A stretch of 64,000 nt of DNA, taken from assembly GCF_018417475.1 (NCBI RefSeq), contig NZ_CP054857.1, positions 48,168 through 112,167 of the forward strand, given 5' to 3'. The translations under genes and the position numbers were made by a program. Shown piece by piece: positions 1-9,488 of this stretch (position 1 is its first letter; every line of letters starts with the position of its first letter). Source of the stretch: Novosphingobium decolorationis. GTDB lineage: Bacteria; Pseudomonadota; Alphaproteobacteria; Sphingomonadales; Sphingomonadaceae. The notes under the pieces were generated by a model. The model saw only the letters and a program-made list of their open reading frames with translations, did not search any database and was not told the DNA's origin.

Positions 1-8
1 TGCATTTC

Positions 9-473
9 CTAGGACTCCTCCGGGGTTCGGTGGCAGACGCGGATCTTCCCGCGTCGCGTGAACGCGATCGATCCGCCCGCCACGACAGCCCGCGAATGGT
101 CGCCGCGAAACTCGTCACCGGTTCGCTGTGCGCGCAGGATCTCGGTCCTGCCCTTCGGCAGCCAGGTGACGGCCATTTTCAAGCCGTCATCGATGAAGTC
201 GACATCGGCGCGTGTGCCGTCGTCGCAGTACATGATGCGCTGCGCGATTAGTTTCGACGTCAGATGCTTTTCATGCGCCGGCTCGGTAGGCTGGGTCGGC
301 GCTGGATTACACGCCCCTATAACCGCCCCGGAGACGAGAACGACGCCGAGGCGCGCGATCGCCAGACCGGCCCGATTCAGGCCGCACAAGGTTGTCACAT
401 TTGAAATCGACGTGTCAGACATCGGTCTCTTCCGACGAAGCGCCCTGTGGCGTTCGAAGGCAGGGCAGTTCAT
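9..473 (-). CDS. MliC-like lipoprotein (second copy)
   Basis: A 154-residue predicted lipoprotein. The basic start and hydrophobic stretch end in a lipobox (VIGAC), so it should be secreted and lipidated. The mature part has the two-cysteine beta pattern YCDDG ... VCHRT seen in MliC-type inhibitors of c-type lysozyme. The ATG overlaps the stop of the upstream gene (ATGA), which supports this start and translational coupling; an internal ATG at residue 18 is the alternative. It is last in the czc operon. Family assignment rests on the Cys spacing and resemblance to its neighbour, not on a strong motif. Confidence 0.55.
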   Translation of the reverse strand: MNCPAFERHRALRRKRPMSDTSISNVTTLCGLNRAGLAIARLGVVLVSGAVIGACNPAPTQPTEPAHEKHLTSKLIAQRIMYCDDGTRADVDFIDDGLKMAVTWLPKGRTEILRAQRTGDEFRGDHSRAVVAGGSIAFTRRGKIRVCHRTPEES

Positions 474-847
474 CGCGTGCCTTCCCGCTCGCAGATCCGG
501 GTACGGCCATCGCCTTCCACGATGGTGAGCTGCGACCCCTTGAAGGTCGCGGTGGCTGTTTCGCCGACATATTGCAGGCCCTGCGCTGGCGCGGTCAGCA
601 TCATCGGCGGTCCCCCGTTGGAGCGCCGCAAATCGATCTGCAGGCCGTTGTCCTTGTAATCGACGAACAGCGGTTCCCCGTCGGAACAGCGATATCTATG
701 CCGCCCCATTTCCCCGGTCGCCACGGCGCTGTCGGACGAATGGAACTGCTGCTCCGTTGGCGGGGCTGGCGGCTTTCTTTCCGAGCACGCCGCGAGTCCG
801 ACAACGAGGATGACGGCGGGCAGCACCCGCTTACAGTGCATCATCAT
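470..847 (-). CDS. MliC-like lipoprotein (first copy)
   Basis: A 125-residue lipoprotein with a clear signal peptide and lipobox LAAC near residue 21. The mature domain carries YRCSDGEPL ... YKDNGL ... GLQY ... ICERE, a pattern like membrane-bound lysozyme inhibitors (MliC), which protect peptidoglycan from c-type lysozyme. It resembles the next gene and is probably a tandem paralogue. ATGA overlaps join it to both neighbours, so it is co-translated with the SRPBCC gene upstream and the second lipoprotein downstream. Its role in a metal-efflux operon is unknown; envelope protection is only an inference. Confidence 0.6.
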   Translation of the reverse strand: MMMHCKRVLPAVILVVGLAACSERKPPAPPTEQQFHSSDSAVATGEMGRHRYRCSDGEPLFVDYKDNGLQIDLRRSNGGPPMMLTAPAQGLQYVGETATATFKGSQLTIVEGDGRTRICEREGTR

Positions 848-1332
848 CGCGCCTTCCTCCTGCAGCGGAAGGGGACGCGCTGACGATTGATAGCCCGGGC
901 AGGCTGACCTACCCGCCAGCGGAGATAGGTTGCGAGGCGATCGTCAGATTCGACCATCAGGGATCGCAGGCGGCGCAACATCATCGCCGCGAACGGCAGG
1001 GAGAGCGCCCCGCGCAGCGTGCAGCTATGCGTTAGCCTGGTGCCGCCATCGTCCCCCGCCAGCTCGTACCGCTCTTCGAGCGTGAACAGATAGGGGATGC
1101 CGCAGGACCAAGCGAAGGCGTGCGGTTTATCGAATCGATCAATCCGTGCTGGCGTCCGAATTGGCCGGGTGATGCCCTGGATCGCAAAGGTGCATTCTGT
1201 GTCGCCGAGCCGGGACGGATCATCGAGAAATACGAGCGGACTCCACGCCCGGCGATGATCCGGATCGGTGAGTGCCGACCAGATGCGCAGTGGCCCGCCG
1301 TGAAGCATCGAGCTGGTTATGGTGCGAGGCAT
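844..1332 (-). CDS. SRPBCC (START-like) family protein
   Basis: About 162 residues of an SRPBCC/polyketide-cyclase-like fold: N-terminal IWSALTDPDHRRAWSP, a central beta-rich region and a C-terminal amphipathic helix. Such proteins bind small hydrophobic ligands; no ligand can be named here. I place the start at the ATG at 1332, which has a GGGAG ribosome-binding site. The reading frame also opens at 1386, overlapping the czcA stop, but those extra codons are encoded by a perfect 16-bp hairpin and look non-coding. The stop overlaps the next gene (ATGA). Confidence 0.65.
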   Translation of the reverse strand: MPRTITSSMLHGGPLRIWSALTDPDHRRAWSPLVFLDDPSRLGDTECTFAIQGITRPIRTPARIDRFDKPHAFAWSCGIPYLFTLEERYELAGDDGGTRLTHSCTLRGALSLPFAAMMLRRLRSLMVESDDRLATYLRWRVGQPARAINRQRVPFRCRRKAR

Positions 1333-1348
1333 ATCCCCATCTCCCAGA

Positions 1349-1383
1349 GATGGGCGGGGCGATCGCGGATCGCCCCGCCCATC
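1349..1383 (-). promoter_or_regulatory. Strong intergenic hairpin after czcA
   Basis: A perfect inverted repeat: 16-bp arms (1349-1364 and 1368-1383) around a 3-base GCG loop, only 2 bases beyond the czcA stop codon. No T-run follows on the minus strand, so it is not a canonical Rho-independent terminator. It could stabilise the czcCBA message at its 3' end and lower expression of the SRPBCC and lipoprotein genes behind it. Confidence 0.6.
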
Positions 1384-1385
1384 CA

Positions 1386-4300
1386 TCAGGCCAAGTTGTT
1401 CACGAAGGTCTGACCGTGGTCGTCCCCTTCATGCTCCTCATTGTAGTGCTCGGGTTTCTCGATCACTTTCTGCCCGAACCGGGCATAGAGTGTCGGCAGC
1501 ACGAACAGCGTAAGAAGCGTCGCCGAGATCAGACCGCCGATGACGACCGTCGCCAAAGGCTTTTGAACCTCTGCGCCGGCGCCTTCGCCCAGCGCCATCG
1601 GCACGAAGCCGAGGCTGGCGACTAGCGCGGTCATGATGACGGGTCGCAGACGCTGCATCGCGCCAACATGCGCGGCTTCCTCGCGGCTCATCCCTGATCG
1701 GATCAGATCTTGGATCGAGCTGACCATGACGAGGCCGTTGAGGACCGCGATGCCCGAGAGGGCGATGAAGCCCACTGTCGCCGAGATCGAGAAGTCCATG
1801 CCCCGCAGGAACAGCAACAGGACGCCGCCCACCAGCGCGAAAGGCACGCCGGTGAACACGATCGCGGCGTCGCGGACCGATCCCAACGCCCCGTAGAGGA
1901 GCAGCAGGATCAAGATGAAGCAAGCCGGAATGACCAGCTTCAGCCGTTCGCTTGCCGATTGGAGGTTCTCGAACTGGCCGCCCCATTCGAGATAGGTGCC
2001 GGCAGGCAGCCGGAGTTGGCTGCCGATCGCCGCCTGCGCATCCGCCACGACGGATCCGACGTCGCGGCCACGCACGTTGGCTTGCACCACCACGCGCCGC
2101 TTGCCGTTCTCGCGGCTGATCTGGTTCGGACCATCGACCACCTTGATCTCGGCGACGCTGGACAGCGGTACATAGCCGCCGCCTGCCACCGGCACCTGCA
2201 CCTGTTGGAGCAGGCCGATGTCGGCACGCTGCGCCTCCGACAGGCGGATCACCACGGGGAAGCGACGGTCGCCCTCGAAGATCTGGCCCGATGTTCGCCC
2301 GCCGATCGTCGCAGTCACGGTGTCCTGCACATCCTGAGCCGTAACGCCCAACCGCGCCATCGCGTCGCGGTTGACGCGAATGTCGAGCATGGGAAGACCG
2401 GTCGTCTGCTCCACCTTCACGTCCGCTGCGCCTTGCGTTCTGCGCAGCACCGCCGCGATTTGCTCGGCCGTCCGGTTCATCTGGTTGAAGTCGTCCCCGA
2501 ACACCTTCACCGCGATGTCGCCGCGCACGCCGGCGATCAGCTCGTTGAAGCGCATCTGGATGGGCTGGGTGATCTCGTAGGCATTTCCCGGAATCTTCGC
2601 GAGATTACCCTCGATCCGGCTGACCAGCTCCTCCTTGGGAAGCTCAGGATCCGGCCAATCCTTGCGCGGCTTCAGGATGACGAACATGTCGGTCGCGTTC
2701 GGCGGCATCGGGTCGGCCGCCAGCTCGGCGGTGCCCGTCTTGGAATAGACGAATTGCACCTCCGGCTGCTTCGACATCATCCGCTCGATCGGCACCTGCA
2801 TCGCCTGGCTCTGCTGGACCGACGTTGCCGGAATGCGGAGCGACTGGATCAGCAAATCGCCTTCGTCGAGCTGCGGCAGGAACACCGAGCCGAGCGTAGT
2901 GAAAGCAAGCGCCGCCACCACAAGGCTTCCCACACCCGCACCGATCGTCAGCGCCGGGCGCTTCATGGCCCGGTCGAGACCGGGTTCGTAGCGCTTCTTC
3001 AGCCACGTGATGATGCGGCCGTCCTTCTCCTCGACCTTCTTCGACAGCCAGATCGCAATCATCGCCGGCACGAAGGTGAGAGAGAGGATGAAGGCGAAGG
3101 CGAGCGCGATGATGACGGTCAGCGCCATCGGTCCGAACGTTTTACCCTCCACGCCGGTCAGCGTGAGCAGCGGTACGTAGACGAGGATGATGATTGCCTG
3201 CCCGTACACAGAGGGACGGATCATCTCACGCGCAGCGGCTGCCACGGTCGCGAGCCGTTCCTTGACGCTGAGCAATCGGCCTTCATGATGCTGTTGCTCG
3301 GCAAGCCGGCGCAGCGCGTTTTCGACAATGATGACGGCGCCGTCGACGATCAGACCGAAGTCCAAAGCCCCAAGGCTCATCAGATTGGCCGAGACCCCAG
3401 CGCGCAGCATACCAAAGCCTGTCAGCATCATGGTGATCGGGATGACCAACGCCGCGATCAGGGCCGCACGGAAGTTGCCGAGCAGCAGGAAGAGCACGAC
3501 GATGACCAGCACCGCGCCTTCGGACAGGTTTTTCGCGACCGTCTTGATCGTCGAATTGACCAGCTCGGTGCGGTTCAGCACCGGCTGAATTACGACGTCA
3601 GGAGGCAGCGAAGCGTTGATCGTCTTCAGTTTCTCAGCGACCGCGGTCGACACGATGCGGCTGTTCTCGCCGATCCGCATGATCGCCGTGCCGACGACGA
3701 CTTCGGTACCGTTCTCCGATGCCGAACCCATGCGGATCGCCTGACCCGTCTTCACAGTCGCAACTTGTTCGACCGTGATCGGCACGCCGTTACGTGTCGC
3801 GATCACGGTCCTGGCCAACTCGCTGGCATTGCGAACGAGCGCATCCGAGCGAACAGCCAGACCTTCGCCATCGCGATTGACGAAGCCACCGCCGACGCTG
3901 GTGTTATTGCGCTCCAGCGCATTTCCCAGGTCCGTCAGCGTGATGCCGAGCGAGGCCAGCTTCTGCACGTCGGGCACGACGAGGAACTGCTTGGCGTAAC
4001 CGCCAATCGAGTCGACACCGGCGAGGCCCGGTGTGGTCTTCAGAAGCGGCGTCACGATCCAGTCCTGCGCGGTGCGCAGGTAGGTCGCCTTGTCCTCTTC
4101 GGTCGTCAGTCGCTCGCCCTCTGGCGTGATGTAGCTGCCATCGGGCTGTTGGCCCGGTTCACCGGGCTTGTGCTTGTCGTCCTCGCGATGATCGAGACGA
4201 ACGGTGTACATGTACACCTCGCCCAGGCCTGTCGCGATCGGACCCATTTCTGGGTTCACGCCGTCGGGCAGATTCTCTTGCACGCCCCGCAGACGCTCGC

Positions 4301-4631
4301 CCACCTGCTGGCGGGCGAAATAGATGTCCGTCGCGTCCGAAAAGACCGCCGTGATCTGCGCGAAGCCGTTGCGGCTCAACGAGCGCGTATATTCCAGGCC
4401 GGGGGTGCCGGCGAGCGCGGTTTCGATTGGAAACGACACCTGCTTCTCGACCAGCTCGGGCGAGAGGGCAGGCGCGCGGACGTTGATCTGGACCTGATTG
4501 TTGGTGATGTCCGGCACCGCGTCGATCGGTAGCCGGTAGAGGGAAAAGGCGCCGATGGCGGCGACGATGACGGTGAGGAGCAGGACTAGCCAGCGCTTCT
4601 CGACCGCCCAGGTTACGATACGGGCGATCAT
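1386..4631 (-). CDS. czcA: CzcA-type heavy-metal RND efflux pump
   Basis: A 1081-residue inner-membrane RND transporter, the normal length for CzcA. It uses proton-motive force to drive metal cations through CzcB and CzcC to the outside. TM4 carries LDFGLIVDGAVIIVEN with the D-D-E triad typical of the Co/Zn/Cd subgroup (HME-RND) rather than the Cu/Ag CusA type. The VPDITNNQVQI signature lies near residue 40 and two large periplasmic loops are present. It starts 3 bases after the czcB stop. Substrates (Zn, Cd, Co, possibly Pb) are inferred from family and neighbours. Confidence 0.95.
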   Translation of the reverse strand: MIARIVTWAVEKRWLVLLLTVIVAAIGAFSLYRLPIDAVPDITNNQVQINVRAPALSPELVEKQVSFPIETALAGTPGLEYTRSLSRNGFAQITAVFSDATDIYFARQQVGERLRGVQENLPDGVNPEMGPIATGLGEVYMYTVRLDHREDDKHKPGEPGQQPDGSYITPEGERLTTEEDKATYLRTAQDWIVTPLLKTTPGLAGVDSIGGYAKQFLVVPDVQKLASLGITLTDLGNALERNNTSVGGGFVNRDGEGLAVRSDALVRNASELARTVIATRNGVPITVEQVATVKTGQAIRMGSASENGTEVVVGTAIMRIGENSRIVSTAVAEKLKTINASLPPDVVIQPVLNRTELVNSTIKTVAKNLSEGAVLVIVVLFLLLGNFRAALIAALVIPITMMLTGFGMLRAGVSANLMSLGALDFGLIVDGAVIIVENALRRLAEQQHHEGRLLSVKERLATVAAAAREMIRPSVYGQAIIILVYVPLLTLTGVEGKTFGPMALTVIIALAFAFILSLTFVPAMIAIWLSKKVEEKDGRIITWLKKRYEPGLDRAMKRPALTIGAGVGSLVVAALAFTTLGSVFLPQLDEGDLLIQSLRIPATSVQQSQAMQVPIERMMSKQPEVQFVYSKTGTAELAADPMPPNATDMFVILKPRKDWPDPELPKEELVSRIEGNLAKIPGNAYEITQPIQMRFNELIAGVRGDIAVKVFGDDFNQMNRTAEQIAAVLRRTQGAADVKVEQTTGLPMLDIRVNRDAMARLGVTAQDVQDTVTATIGGRTSGQIFEGDRRFPVVIRLSEAQRADIGLLQQVQVPVAGGGYVPLSSVAEIKVVDGPNQISRENGKRRVVVQANVRGRDVGSVVADAQAAIGSQLRLPAGTYLEWGGQFENLQSASERLKLVIPACFILILLLLYGALGSVRDAAIVFTGVPFALVGGVLLLFLRGMDFSISATVGFIALSGIAVLNGLVMVSSIQDLIRSGMSREEAAHVGAMQRLRPVIMTALVASLGFVPMALGEGAGAEVQKPLATVVIGGLISATLLTLFVLPTLYARFGQKVIEKPEHYNEEHEGDDHGQTFVNNLA

Positions 4632-4634
4632 GGC

Positions 4635-5816
4635 TTAATCCTCGTGGCTCGCTTCGCCCTTGCCGATCTCGGCCTTGAGCGTGAAACTTCCGGTGGTGGC
4701 GATCTGTTCGTTGCCGGTCAGGCCCGACCGGACGATCACCGTGTCGCCCGACGCATCGCCGAGCTGGACCGGGGTCGCCTTGAAGCCGGTGGGCGTGCGC
4801 ACGAACACGACCGACTTGCCCTCGAAACTCTGGACCGCCGTCGTCGGCACGCGGACCGCCCCGCTCCCGCCGCTGCCCGTGAGCTGCACGGCTGCCGTCA
4901 CAGGCTCGCCGACCCGCCATTCGCCACCGCGATTGTCGAGGGTGGCGAGCGCAGGCACGAGCCGCGTCTGCGGATCAAGCGCCGGCGACACGAAGGTCAC
5001 GCGGGCGGTCGCCTGACGGCCTGCCGCCTTCACCAGCACCGTATTGCCGGGACGCACCCGGCCCGCATCCTCGGGCTTGAGATTAAGCGCGATCGACACC
5101 TGGCTCAGGTTGGCGATGCGATAGAGTTCGGCATCCGCCGCGACCGTTTGTCCCAGCGTCACGGGGCGCGCAATGATCTGGCCCGAGATCGGCGCGGCAA
5201 TGCCGAGCCGGTTGAGCCCGCCGCCGCCGACACCCGCCGCCGAAACCATGCTCTGCGCCTGCGTCAGGGCGATCCGCGCCTCCGTCGCCGCTGTGCGGGC
5301 GGCGATCAGATCCTGTTCAGGGGAGACTCTCTGCGCGAACAGCCGCTGTTCGCGCGCGAGGTTCGAATTAGCGAGCTGAAGCCGCGCCCGCGCCGCCTCG
5401 ACCTCGCCCTTGATCTGCGCCGCCTCGCGGCTTTCGATGACCGCAATGGTCTGGCCGCGTTCGACCGATTGGCCGAGGTTACGGGTGAGCGCGACCACGC
5501 GTCCCGCAATTGCGGCCGAGACGACCTGCGTTCCCTGTGGGTCGCCCTCGATGATCGCGGGCAGCTCGATCGTCCCGGCCCCGCCGATGATCGGCCGTCC
5601 GACCTGGACGCCCGCTGTGGCGATCTGGTCGGCACCCAATGTGACGACGCCTTCACCGGCATGACCGCCTTCAGCACCGCCCTTTTCCGTGCCCGCTGCC
5701 GTCTCATTGGCAGCTGCGCCTTCGGCAGTTGCCTCGTTTCCGCCATCCTTGCCGCCGCAGGCAGCCAAGAGCAGGGCGAGCGACGCCGCGCCCGCGAGAT
5801 AAAAGCTCTTCATCAC
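4635..5816 (-). CDS. czcB: CzcB-type periplasmic adaptor (membrane fusion protein)
   Basis: A 393-residue adaptor linking CzcA to the outer-membrane channel. The N-terminus is a lipoprotein signal ending LLLAAC, followed by a low-complexity Gly/Glu/Ala linker, a lipoyl half-motif region (GRVVALTRNLGQSVERGQ), an alpha-helical hairpin (about residues 130-190) and a beta-barrel with RPVTLGQTV. The linker has one His (GGHAGEG) and no long His-rich metal-binding stretch. Its ATG overlaps the czcC stop, so czcC and czcB are coupled. Confidence 0.93.
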   Translation of the reverse strand: MMKSFYLAGAASLALLLAACGGKDGGNEATAEGAAANETAAGTEKGGAEGGHAGEGVVTLGADQIATAGVQVGRPIIGGAGTIELPAIIEGDPQGTQVVSAAIAGRVVALTRNLGQSVERGQTIAVIESREAAQIKGEVEAARARLQLANSNLAREQRLFAQRVSPEQDLIAARTAATEARIALTQAQSMVSAAGVGGGGLNRLGIAAPISGQIIARPVTLGQTVAADAELYRIANLSQVSIALNLKPEDAGRVRPGNTVLVKAAGRQATARVTFVSPALDPQTRLVPALATLDNRGGEWRVGEPVTAAVQLTGSGGSGAVRVPTTAVQSFEGKSVVFVRTPTGFKATPVQLGDASGDTVIVRSGLTGNEQIATTGSFTLKAEIGKGEASHED

Positions 5817-7090
5817 TGATTCCCCCCATTGGGCGCACGAGCGGTCAGTCGCTCCACTTGCGCGCGGGCATTCTGGTAATTGGCAAGCGCGTCGATCGCG
5901 GCGACCCGCGTTTCGGCGAGCGTGCGTTCAGCATCGAGCAATTCGAGCTGGCCGAACTTGCCCTCGCGATAGCCGATCCGCGCGATGCGGGCGGCCTCCT
6001 GTGCAGCCGCCAGCGCCGGCCCCGACGCCGCACGAGCCGTCGTTGCGGCATTGGCCGCCTGCGCCTGCGCGTCCGTGATCGCCTGTTCGATGTCGAGCGC
6101 GGTCACGCGGCGCTGCGCATCCGCCTGGGTCCGCTGCGCGGTCGCCTGCGCAATCGCGGCGCGACCATTGTTGAACACCGGGATCGGGATCGACACGCTG
6201 AACACCGCCGCCATGTCGTTGGTCGCTTCCAGGCGGCGGATCGACGGCCCGACGTTCAGGTCAGGCACGCGATTGGCGCGCGCGAGCCGCACGCCGGCTT
6301 CGGCAATGGAGAAATCCGCGTTGGCTGCCGCCAGCGCGAGTGTGCCGGTCGTGTTGACCGGTGCCAACGGCCCATAGACGTTCACACCGGGAAGGCGATC
6401 GAGCAGCGTGTCATCGAGCAGGCCGTCGATCGGCCGTCCGATCCGACGCGCCAGATTGGCGCGGGCCGCCTCGGCCAAGCGAAGCTGCCGCTCCACATTG
6501 GCGTCGGCATTGATACGCGCGACATCCGCGCGCTGTTGCTCGAGTGGCGATGCCCGCCCTGCCTGCACGCGAACGCTCGCGGCCCGCAGCGCATCGCTGG
6601 CGATCCGGGCCTGATCGCGGGCTGTCATTACCCGGCGATCGGCCGCGACCGCTTCGACATAGAGCTGCGTTACCTGAAGCCGGACATCCGCCGCGATGAT
6701 CGCGGCCTGGATCTCGGCCCGGGACAATTGCGCATTGGCGACCGCGACGCGGGCGCCGCGCTTGCCGCCTAGCTCGATCGGGATCGCAAAGCCGACCGTG
6801 GTTTCCGCGCTGCGGACCCCCCGATACGGCCCGGAGCCGATGACATTCTCGACTTGGCCTTGAACCACCGGATTGGGCCGCAAGCCGGCGACTGTGCGAC
6901 CTGCACGGGCCGCGTCGATTCCAGCTGTCGCCGCTTCCGCAGCAGGGGCCGAACCGCCCGCTGCACTGACCGCTTGGTCAAGCGTGTAGACCGGCGCTTC
7001 CTGCGCAACAGGCGCGGACGGTCCGACCTGCGCCTGCGCCATCGTGGCGCAAGACGCTGCGGCCAGCATGGCCGCGAGGATACGATTCAT
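5813..7090 (-). CDS. czcC: CzcC-type outer-membrane efflux channel
   Basis: A 425-residue TolC-family protein with a cleavable signal peptide (ends near MAQAQ) and two long Ala/Arg/Glu-rich coiled-coil repeats (roughly residues 60-210 and 260-400), as expected for an outer-membrane factor. With CzcA and CzcB it forms the tripartite efflux pump. It is the first czc structural gene after the small His-rich protein, and its last codons overlap the czcB start. Confidence 0.92.
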   Translation of the reverse strand: MNRILAAMLAAASCATMAQAQVGPSAPVAQEAPVYTLDQAVSAAGGSAPAAEAATAGIDAARAGRTVAGLRPNPVVQGQVENVIGSGPYRGVRSAETTVGFAIPIELGGKRGARVAVANAQLSRAEIQAAIIAADVRLQVTQLYVEAVAADRRVMTARDQARIASDALRAASVRVQAGRASPLEQQRADVARINADANVERQLRLAEAARANLARRIGRPIDGLLDDTLLDRLPGVNVYGPLAPVNTTGTLALAAANADFSIAEAGVRLARANRVPDLNVGPSIRRLEATNDMAAVFSVSIPIPVFNNGRAAIAQATAQRTQADAQRRVTALDIEQAITDAQAQAANAATTARAASGPALAAAQEAARIARIGYREGKFGQLELLDAERTLAETRVAAIDALANYQNARAQVERLTARAPNGGNQ

Positions 7091-7150
7091 GAAAATAGGA
7101 CTCCTGACGATGATCGACAGGGGCGCGCCAACGCACGCCCAAATCGGACG

Positions 7151-7480
7151 TCAGGCTTGGGGGGGCCTCAAATGGACCATGCCGGTGCGGCCGTCGAGCG
7201 ACGCAGAGGCGGAGATTGTCGGCTTGAGCACTGTGAGGACGGGGGTATATTCCATCGTCGTGCGCGCAGGCGCGCCGACGTCGTGTCCGTGACAATAATT
7301 GTGATGATGCGGGACATTCTTGTCCGAGTCCGATGGCACCTGATCGATGTCACCGGCGGTATGGACCGTGAACTCAACGCCCGCGATGCTTCCCCCCGCC
7401 AGATCGGCGGCATGGGCCATGCCGGAGAAGCTGGTCAGGACCAGCATCAGGCATGTCAGGAAAGGCAAAAAGGCTCGCAC
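7151..7480 (-). CDS. Small His-rich periplasmic protein of the czc operon
   Basis: A 109-residue secreted protein: signal peptide ending at AHAAD, then a short mature chain with the cluster HHHNYCHGHD near residues 58-67, a plausible metal-binding site. It sits directly upstream of czcC, like small CzcI/DUF2946-type proteins in other metal operons, but the resemblance is positional and I do not claim the family. The start is GTG at 7480; an ATG at codon 12 is an alternative. It may sense or buffer metal in the periplasm. Confidence 0.6.
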   Translation of the reverse strand: MRAFLPFLTCLMLVLTSFSGMAHAADLAGGSIAGVEFTVHTAGDIDQVPSDSDKNVPHHHNYCHGHDVGAPARTTMEYTPVLTVLKPTISASASLDGRTGMVHLRPPQA

Positions 7481-7520
7481 TAGCTTGCCTCTATCACGGA
7501 AGGGTTTTCATGTCATTGCA

Positions 7521-9488
7521 CTAATTCGAACCAAGGGTCACTGAGCCGGAACCCGAGCGGGATCGGTCGCGCCCGTTCCAGGCGAACCCGACCGCAATGG
7601 CGACCGCCATCAGGAGTTGCGCCAGCACCGATTGCCAAGTGGGAAACACGCCGAGCATCGACAGCCGTGGCACGTCCGCGAGCGGTGCGATGTTGATAAG
7701 GCCGGCTTCCTGGAGCGCGGCGACGCCTTTACCCGCCAGCACGACGGTCAGGACCGCCATGAGCCAGGAGCTATAGCGGAAGAACTGCGCGATCGGCAGC
7801 TTGCGACTGTAGCGAAGCATGGCCCAAGCGATCAGGCTGAGCAGTCCAATCGCCGACCCGGCCCCCGCGAGAAGCATCCCGTTGTCACCTTGCGCCGAAA
7901 GCGCGGCATAGAACAGGATCGTCTCGAAGACCTCGCGATAAACTACGACGAACGCCAGCCCGAACAGGAACCAGCCCGACCCGCCCGAGAGCGCCCGCGA
8001 CATCTTCTCGCGAATATAGCGCTGCCACTGATCGGCCTGCGCCTTGCCGTGCATCCAAATCCCGACCGAGAGCAGCACGACCGCGGCGAACAGCGAGCCA
8101 AACCCTTCCGTCAGCTCCCGGCTCGCACCGCTGATCCCGATCGCATAGGTGGCGACCGCCCAGGTGATCCCGCCCGCGATGATCGCGCTGACCCAGCCGC
8201 CATGCACGTACCGCAGCGCCTCGCCGCGCTCGGCTTTACGCAGGAACGCGATCATGGCGACAACGATGAGCAGGGCTTCGAGCCCTTCACGCAGCAGGAT
8301 CGTGAACGCGCCCAGGAACGTGGACGCTTCGGTGGCGGCATCAGGCGCGAGCGCCGCTTCCGCATCGTCGAAAAGGCCGCCCAGTACTGCGACCTTCTCC
8401 GCGAGATCATCGGGCGACGCGCCCCGGTCGATCGAGGCGCGGAACTCCCCCATCGCGCCCTCGATTCGACCCATCAGCGTCGCGTCGCGCGCGGTGAGTG
8501 TTGGCTCGATCGGCTCGAACCCATCGAGATAGGCCGACAGCGCCAGCTCTTTCGCCATGCGCGCATCGCCGCGCCGCGCAGCCGCCACGCTTTCGGCGAG
8601 TTTGGCGCGGGCGACCGCGAGCGAGCCGGGAGCCTGTTGTATCACCTGTTCGGGATGACGACGCAGGAACGCGAGCACTGGGTCAGCCTTGGCGTCGCCG
8701 ATCGCCGCGCCGAGCGCGGCCGGGGTGAGCGCGACCAGGGTTTTCAGGTCCGGAATGCGCCGGCGAAGGGTCGGGTCGGATTTCCAAAGCCGCTCGCCTT
8801 CGCGCGCCTGCGCATCCGTGAAGGCGAAGCTCCCGGCTCGGAATGCTAACGCCCAGCGCTGATCGTTGGGCAGATCGGCGAAGCTCTGCATCGCGGTCCC
8901 GTCGATGCCTTGCGTCACCACCTGATAGAGCGCGAACACGCTGCGCTGGCGCGCGCGCTCGGCATCGGTGAAAGCAATCGGGGGCGTAGCGAGCTTGGCG
9001 GCGTCAGGGCCACGGCCGTTGCCCGTCATCCCGTGGCAGGACGCGCAGGATTGTCGGAACAGGGCATCGCTGGAGACGAGGTTCGGAGCCTTATCGGGCG
9101 CGAGCGGCACCGGGTAGGCGCGCAACAGATCGGCCGCGAGCCCGTGCGCCAATGTTGCCACCTGTTCAGTCGGTCCCTTTTCCGCGATCACCGCCTGGAG
9201 GTTGGCAGCCCGCTGGATGAGGGCTTGACGCTCCGGCTTCGCCGGCAGGCCCTGAAACCGTGTCGAGACCGACGCGGCGAACTCCGTCATCTCGGCATAT
9301 TCCGACGTGCTCTTGATCCGACCGTTGGCGACCGCGCCGCCATAATCGACGGCCATATAGTCGAGCAGCCGCCATGCGGTTTGCACGTCGCCGGGTTCGG
9401 CGATTGCCGCAGCAGGGATCAGCAGCGCCGCGAGCGCGGAGAGCAGCCGCAACGAGAGCATTGCCCGGATCAACGCGAGCAGACGCAC
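7521..9488 (-). CDS. Cytochrome c / FTR1-family metal permease (PbrT-like)
   Basis: A 655-residue fusion. After a signal peptide there is a cytochrome c domain with the haem motif CASCHG (near residue 147), then a linker, then a seven-helix FTR1-type permease (about residues 390-640) with the two REXXE motifs REGLE and REVFE. FTR1 proteins import Fe; cytochrome c-FTR1 fusions in metal-resistance islands include PbrT, linked to Pb uptake. The GTG start overlaps the stop of the CDF gene by one base. Whether it imports iron or lead here cannot be seen from sequence. Confidence 0.85.
   Translation of the reverse strand: MRLLALIRAMLSLRLLSALAALLIPAAAIAEPGDVQTAWRLLDYMAVDYGGAVANGRIKSTSEYAEMTEFAASVSTRFQGLPAKPERQALIQRAANLQAVIAEKGPTEQVATLAHGLAADLLRAYPVPLAPDKAPNLVSSDALFRQSCASCHGMTGNGRGPDAAKLATPPIAFTDAERARQRSVFALYQVVTQGIDGTAMQSFADLPNDQRWALAFRAGSFAFTDAQAREGERLWKSDPTLRRRIPDLKTLVALTPAALGAAIGDAKADPVLAFLRRHPEQVIQQAPGSLAVARAKLAESVAAARRGDARMAKELALSAYLDGFEPIEPTLTARDATLMGRIEGAMGEFRASIDRGASPDDLAEKVAVLGGLFDDAEAALAPDAATEASTFLGAFTILLREGLEALLIVVAMIAFLRKAERGEALRYVHGGWVSAIIAGGITWAVATYAIGISGASRELTEGFGSLFAAVVLLSVGIWMHGKAQADQWQRYIREKMSRALSGGSGWFLFGLAFVVVYREVFETILFYAALSAQGDNGMLLAGAGSAIGLLSLIAWAMLRYSRKLPIAQFFRYSSWLMAVLTVVLAGKGVAALQEAGLINIAPLADVPRLSMLGVFPTWQSVLAQLLMAVAIAVGFAWNGRDRSRSGSGSVTLGSN

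Noticed and set aside
1333..1386. N-terminal extension of the SRPBCC protein to the ATG overlapping czcA
   Set aside because: These codons are made by a perfect hairpin and give a low-complexity peptide; the ATG at 1332 has a better ribosome-binding site.
1710..4532. A 940-codon rightward open frame opposite czcA
   Set aside because: It is an antisense shadow of a GC-rich gene. The translation is Asp/Arg/His-rich with no domain, while the minus strand encodes a full CzcA.
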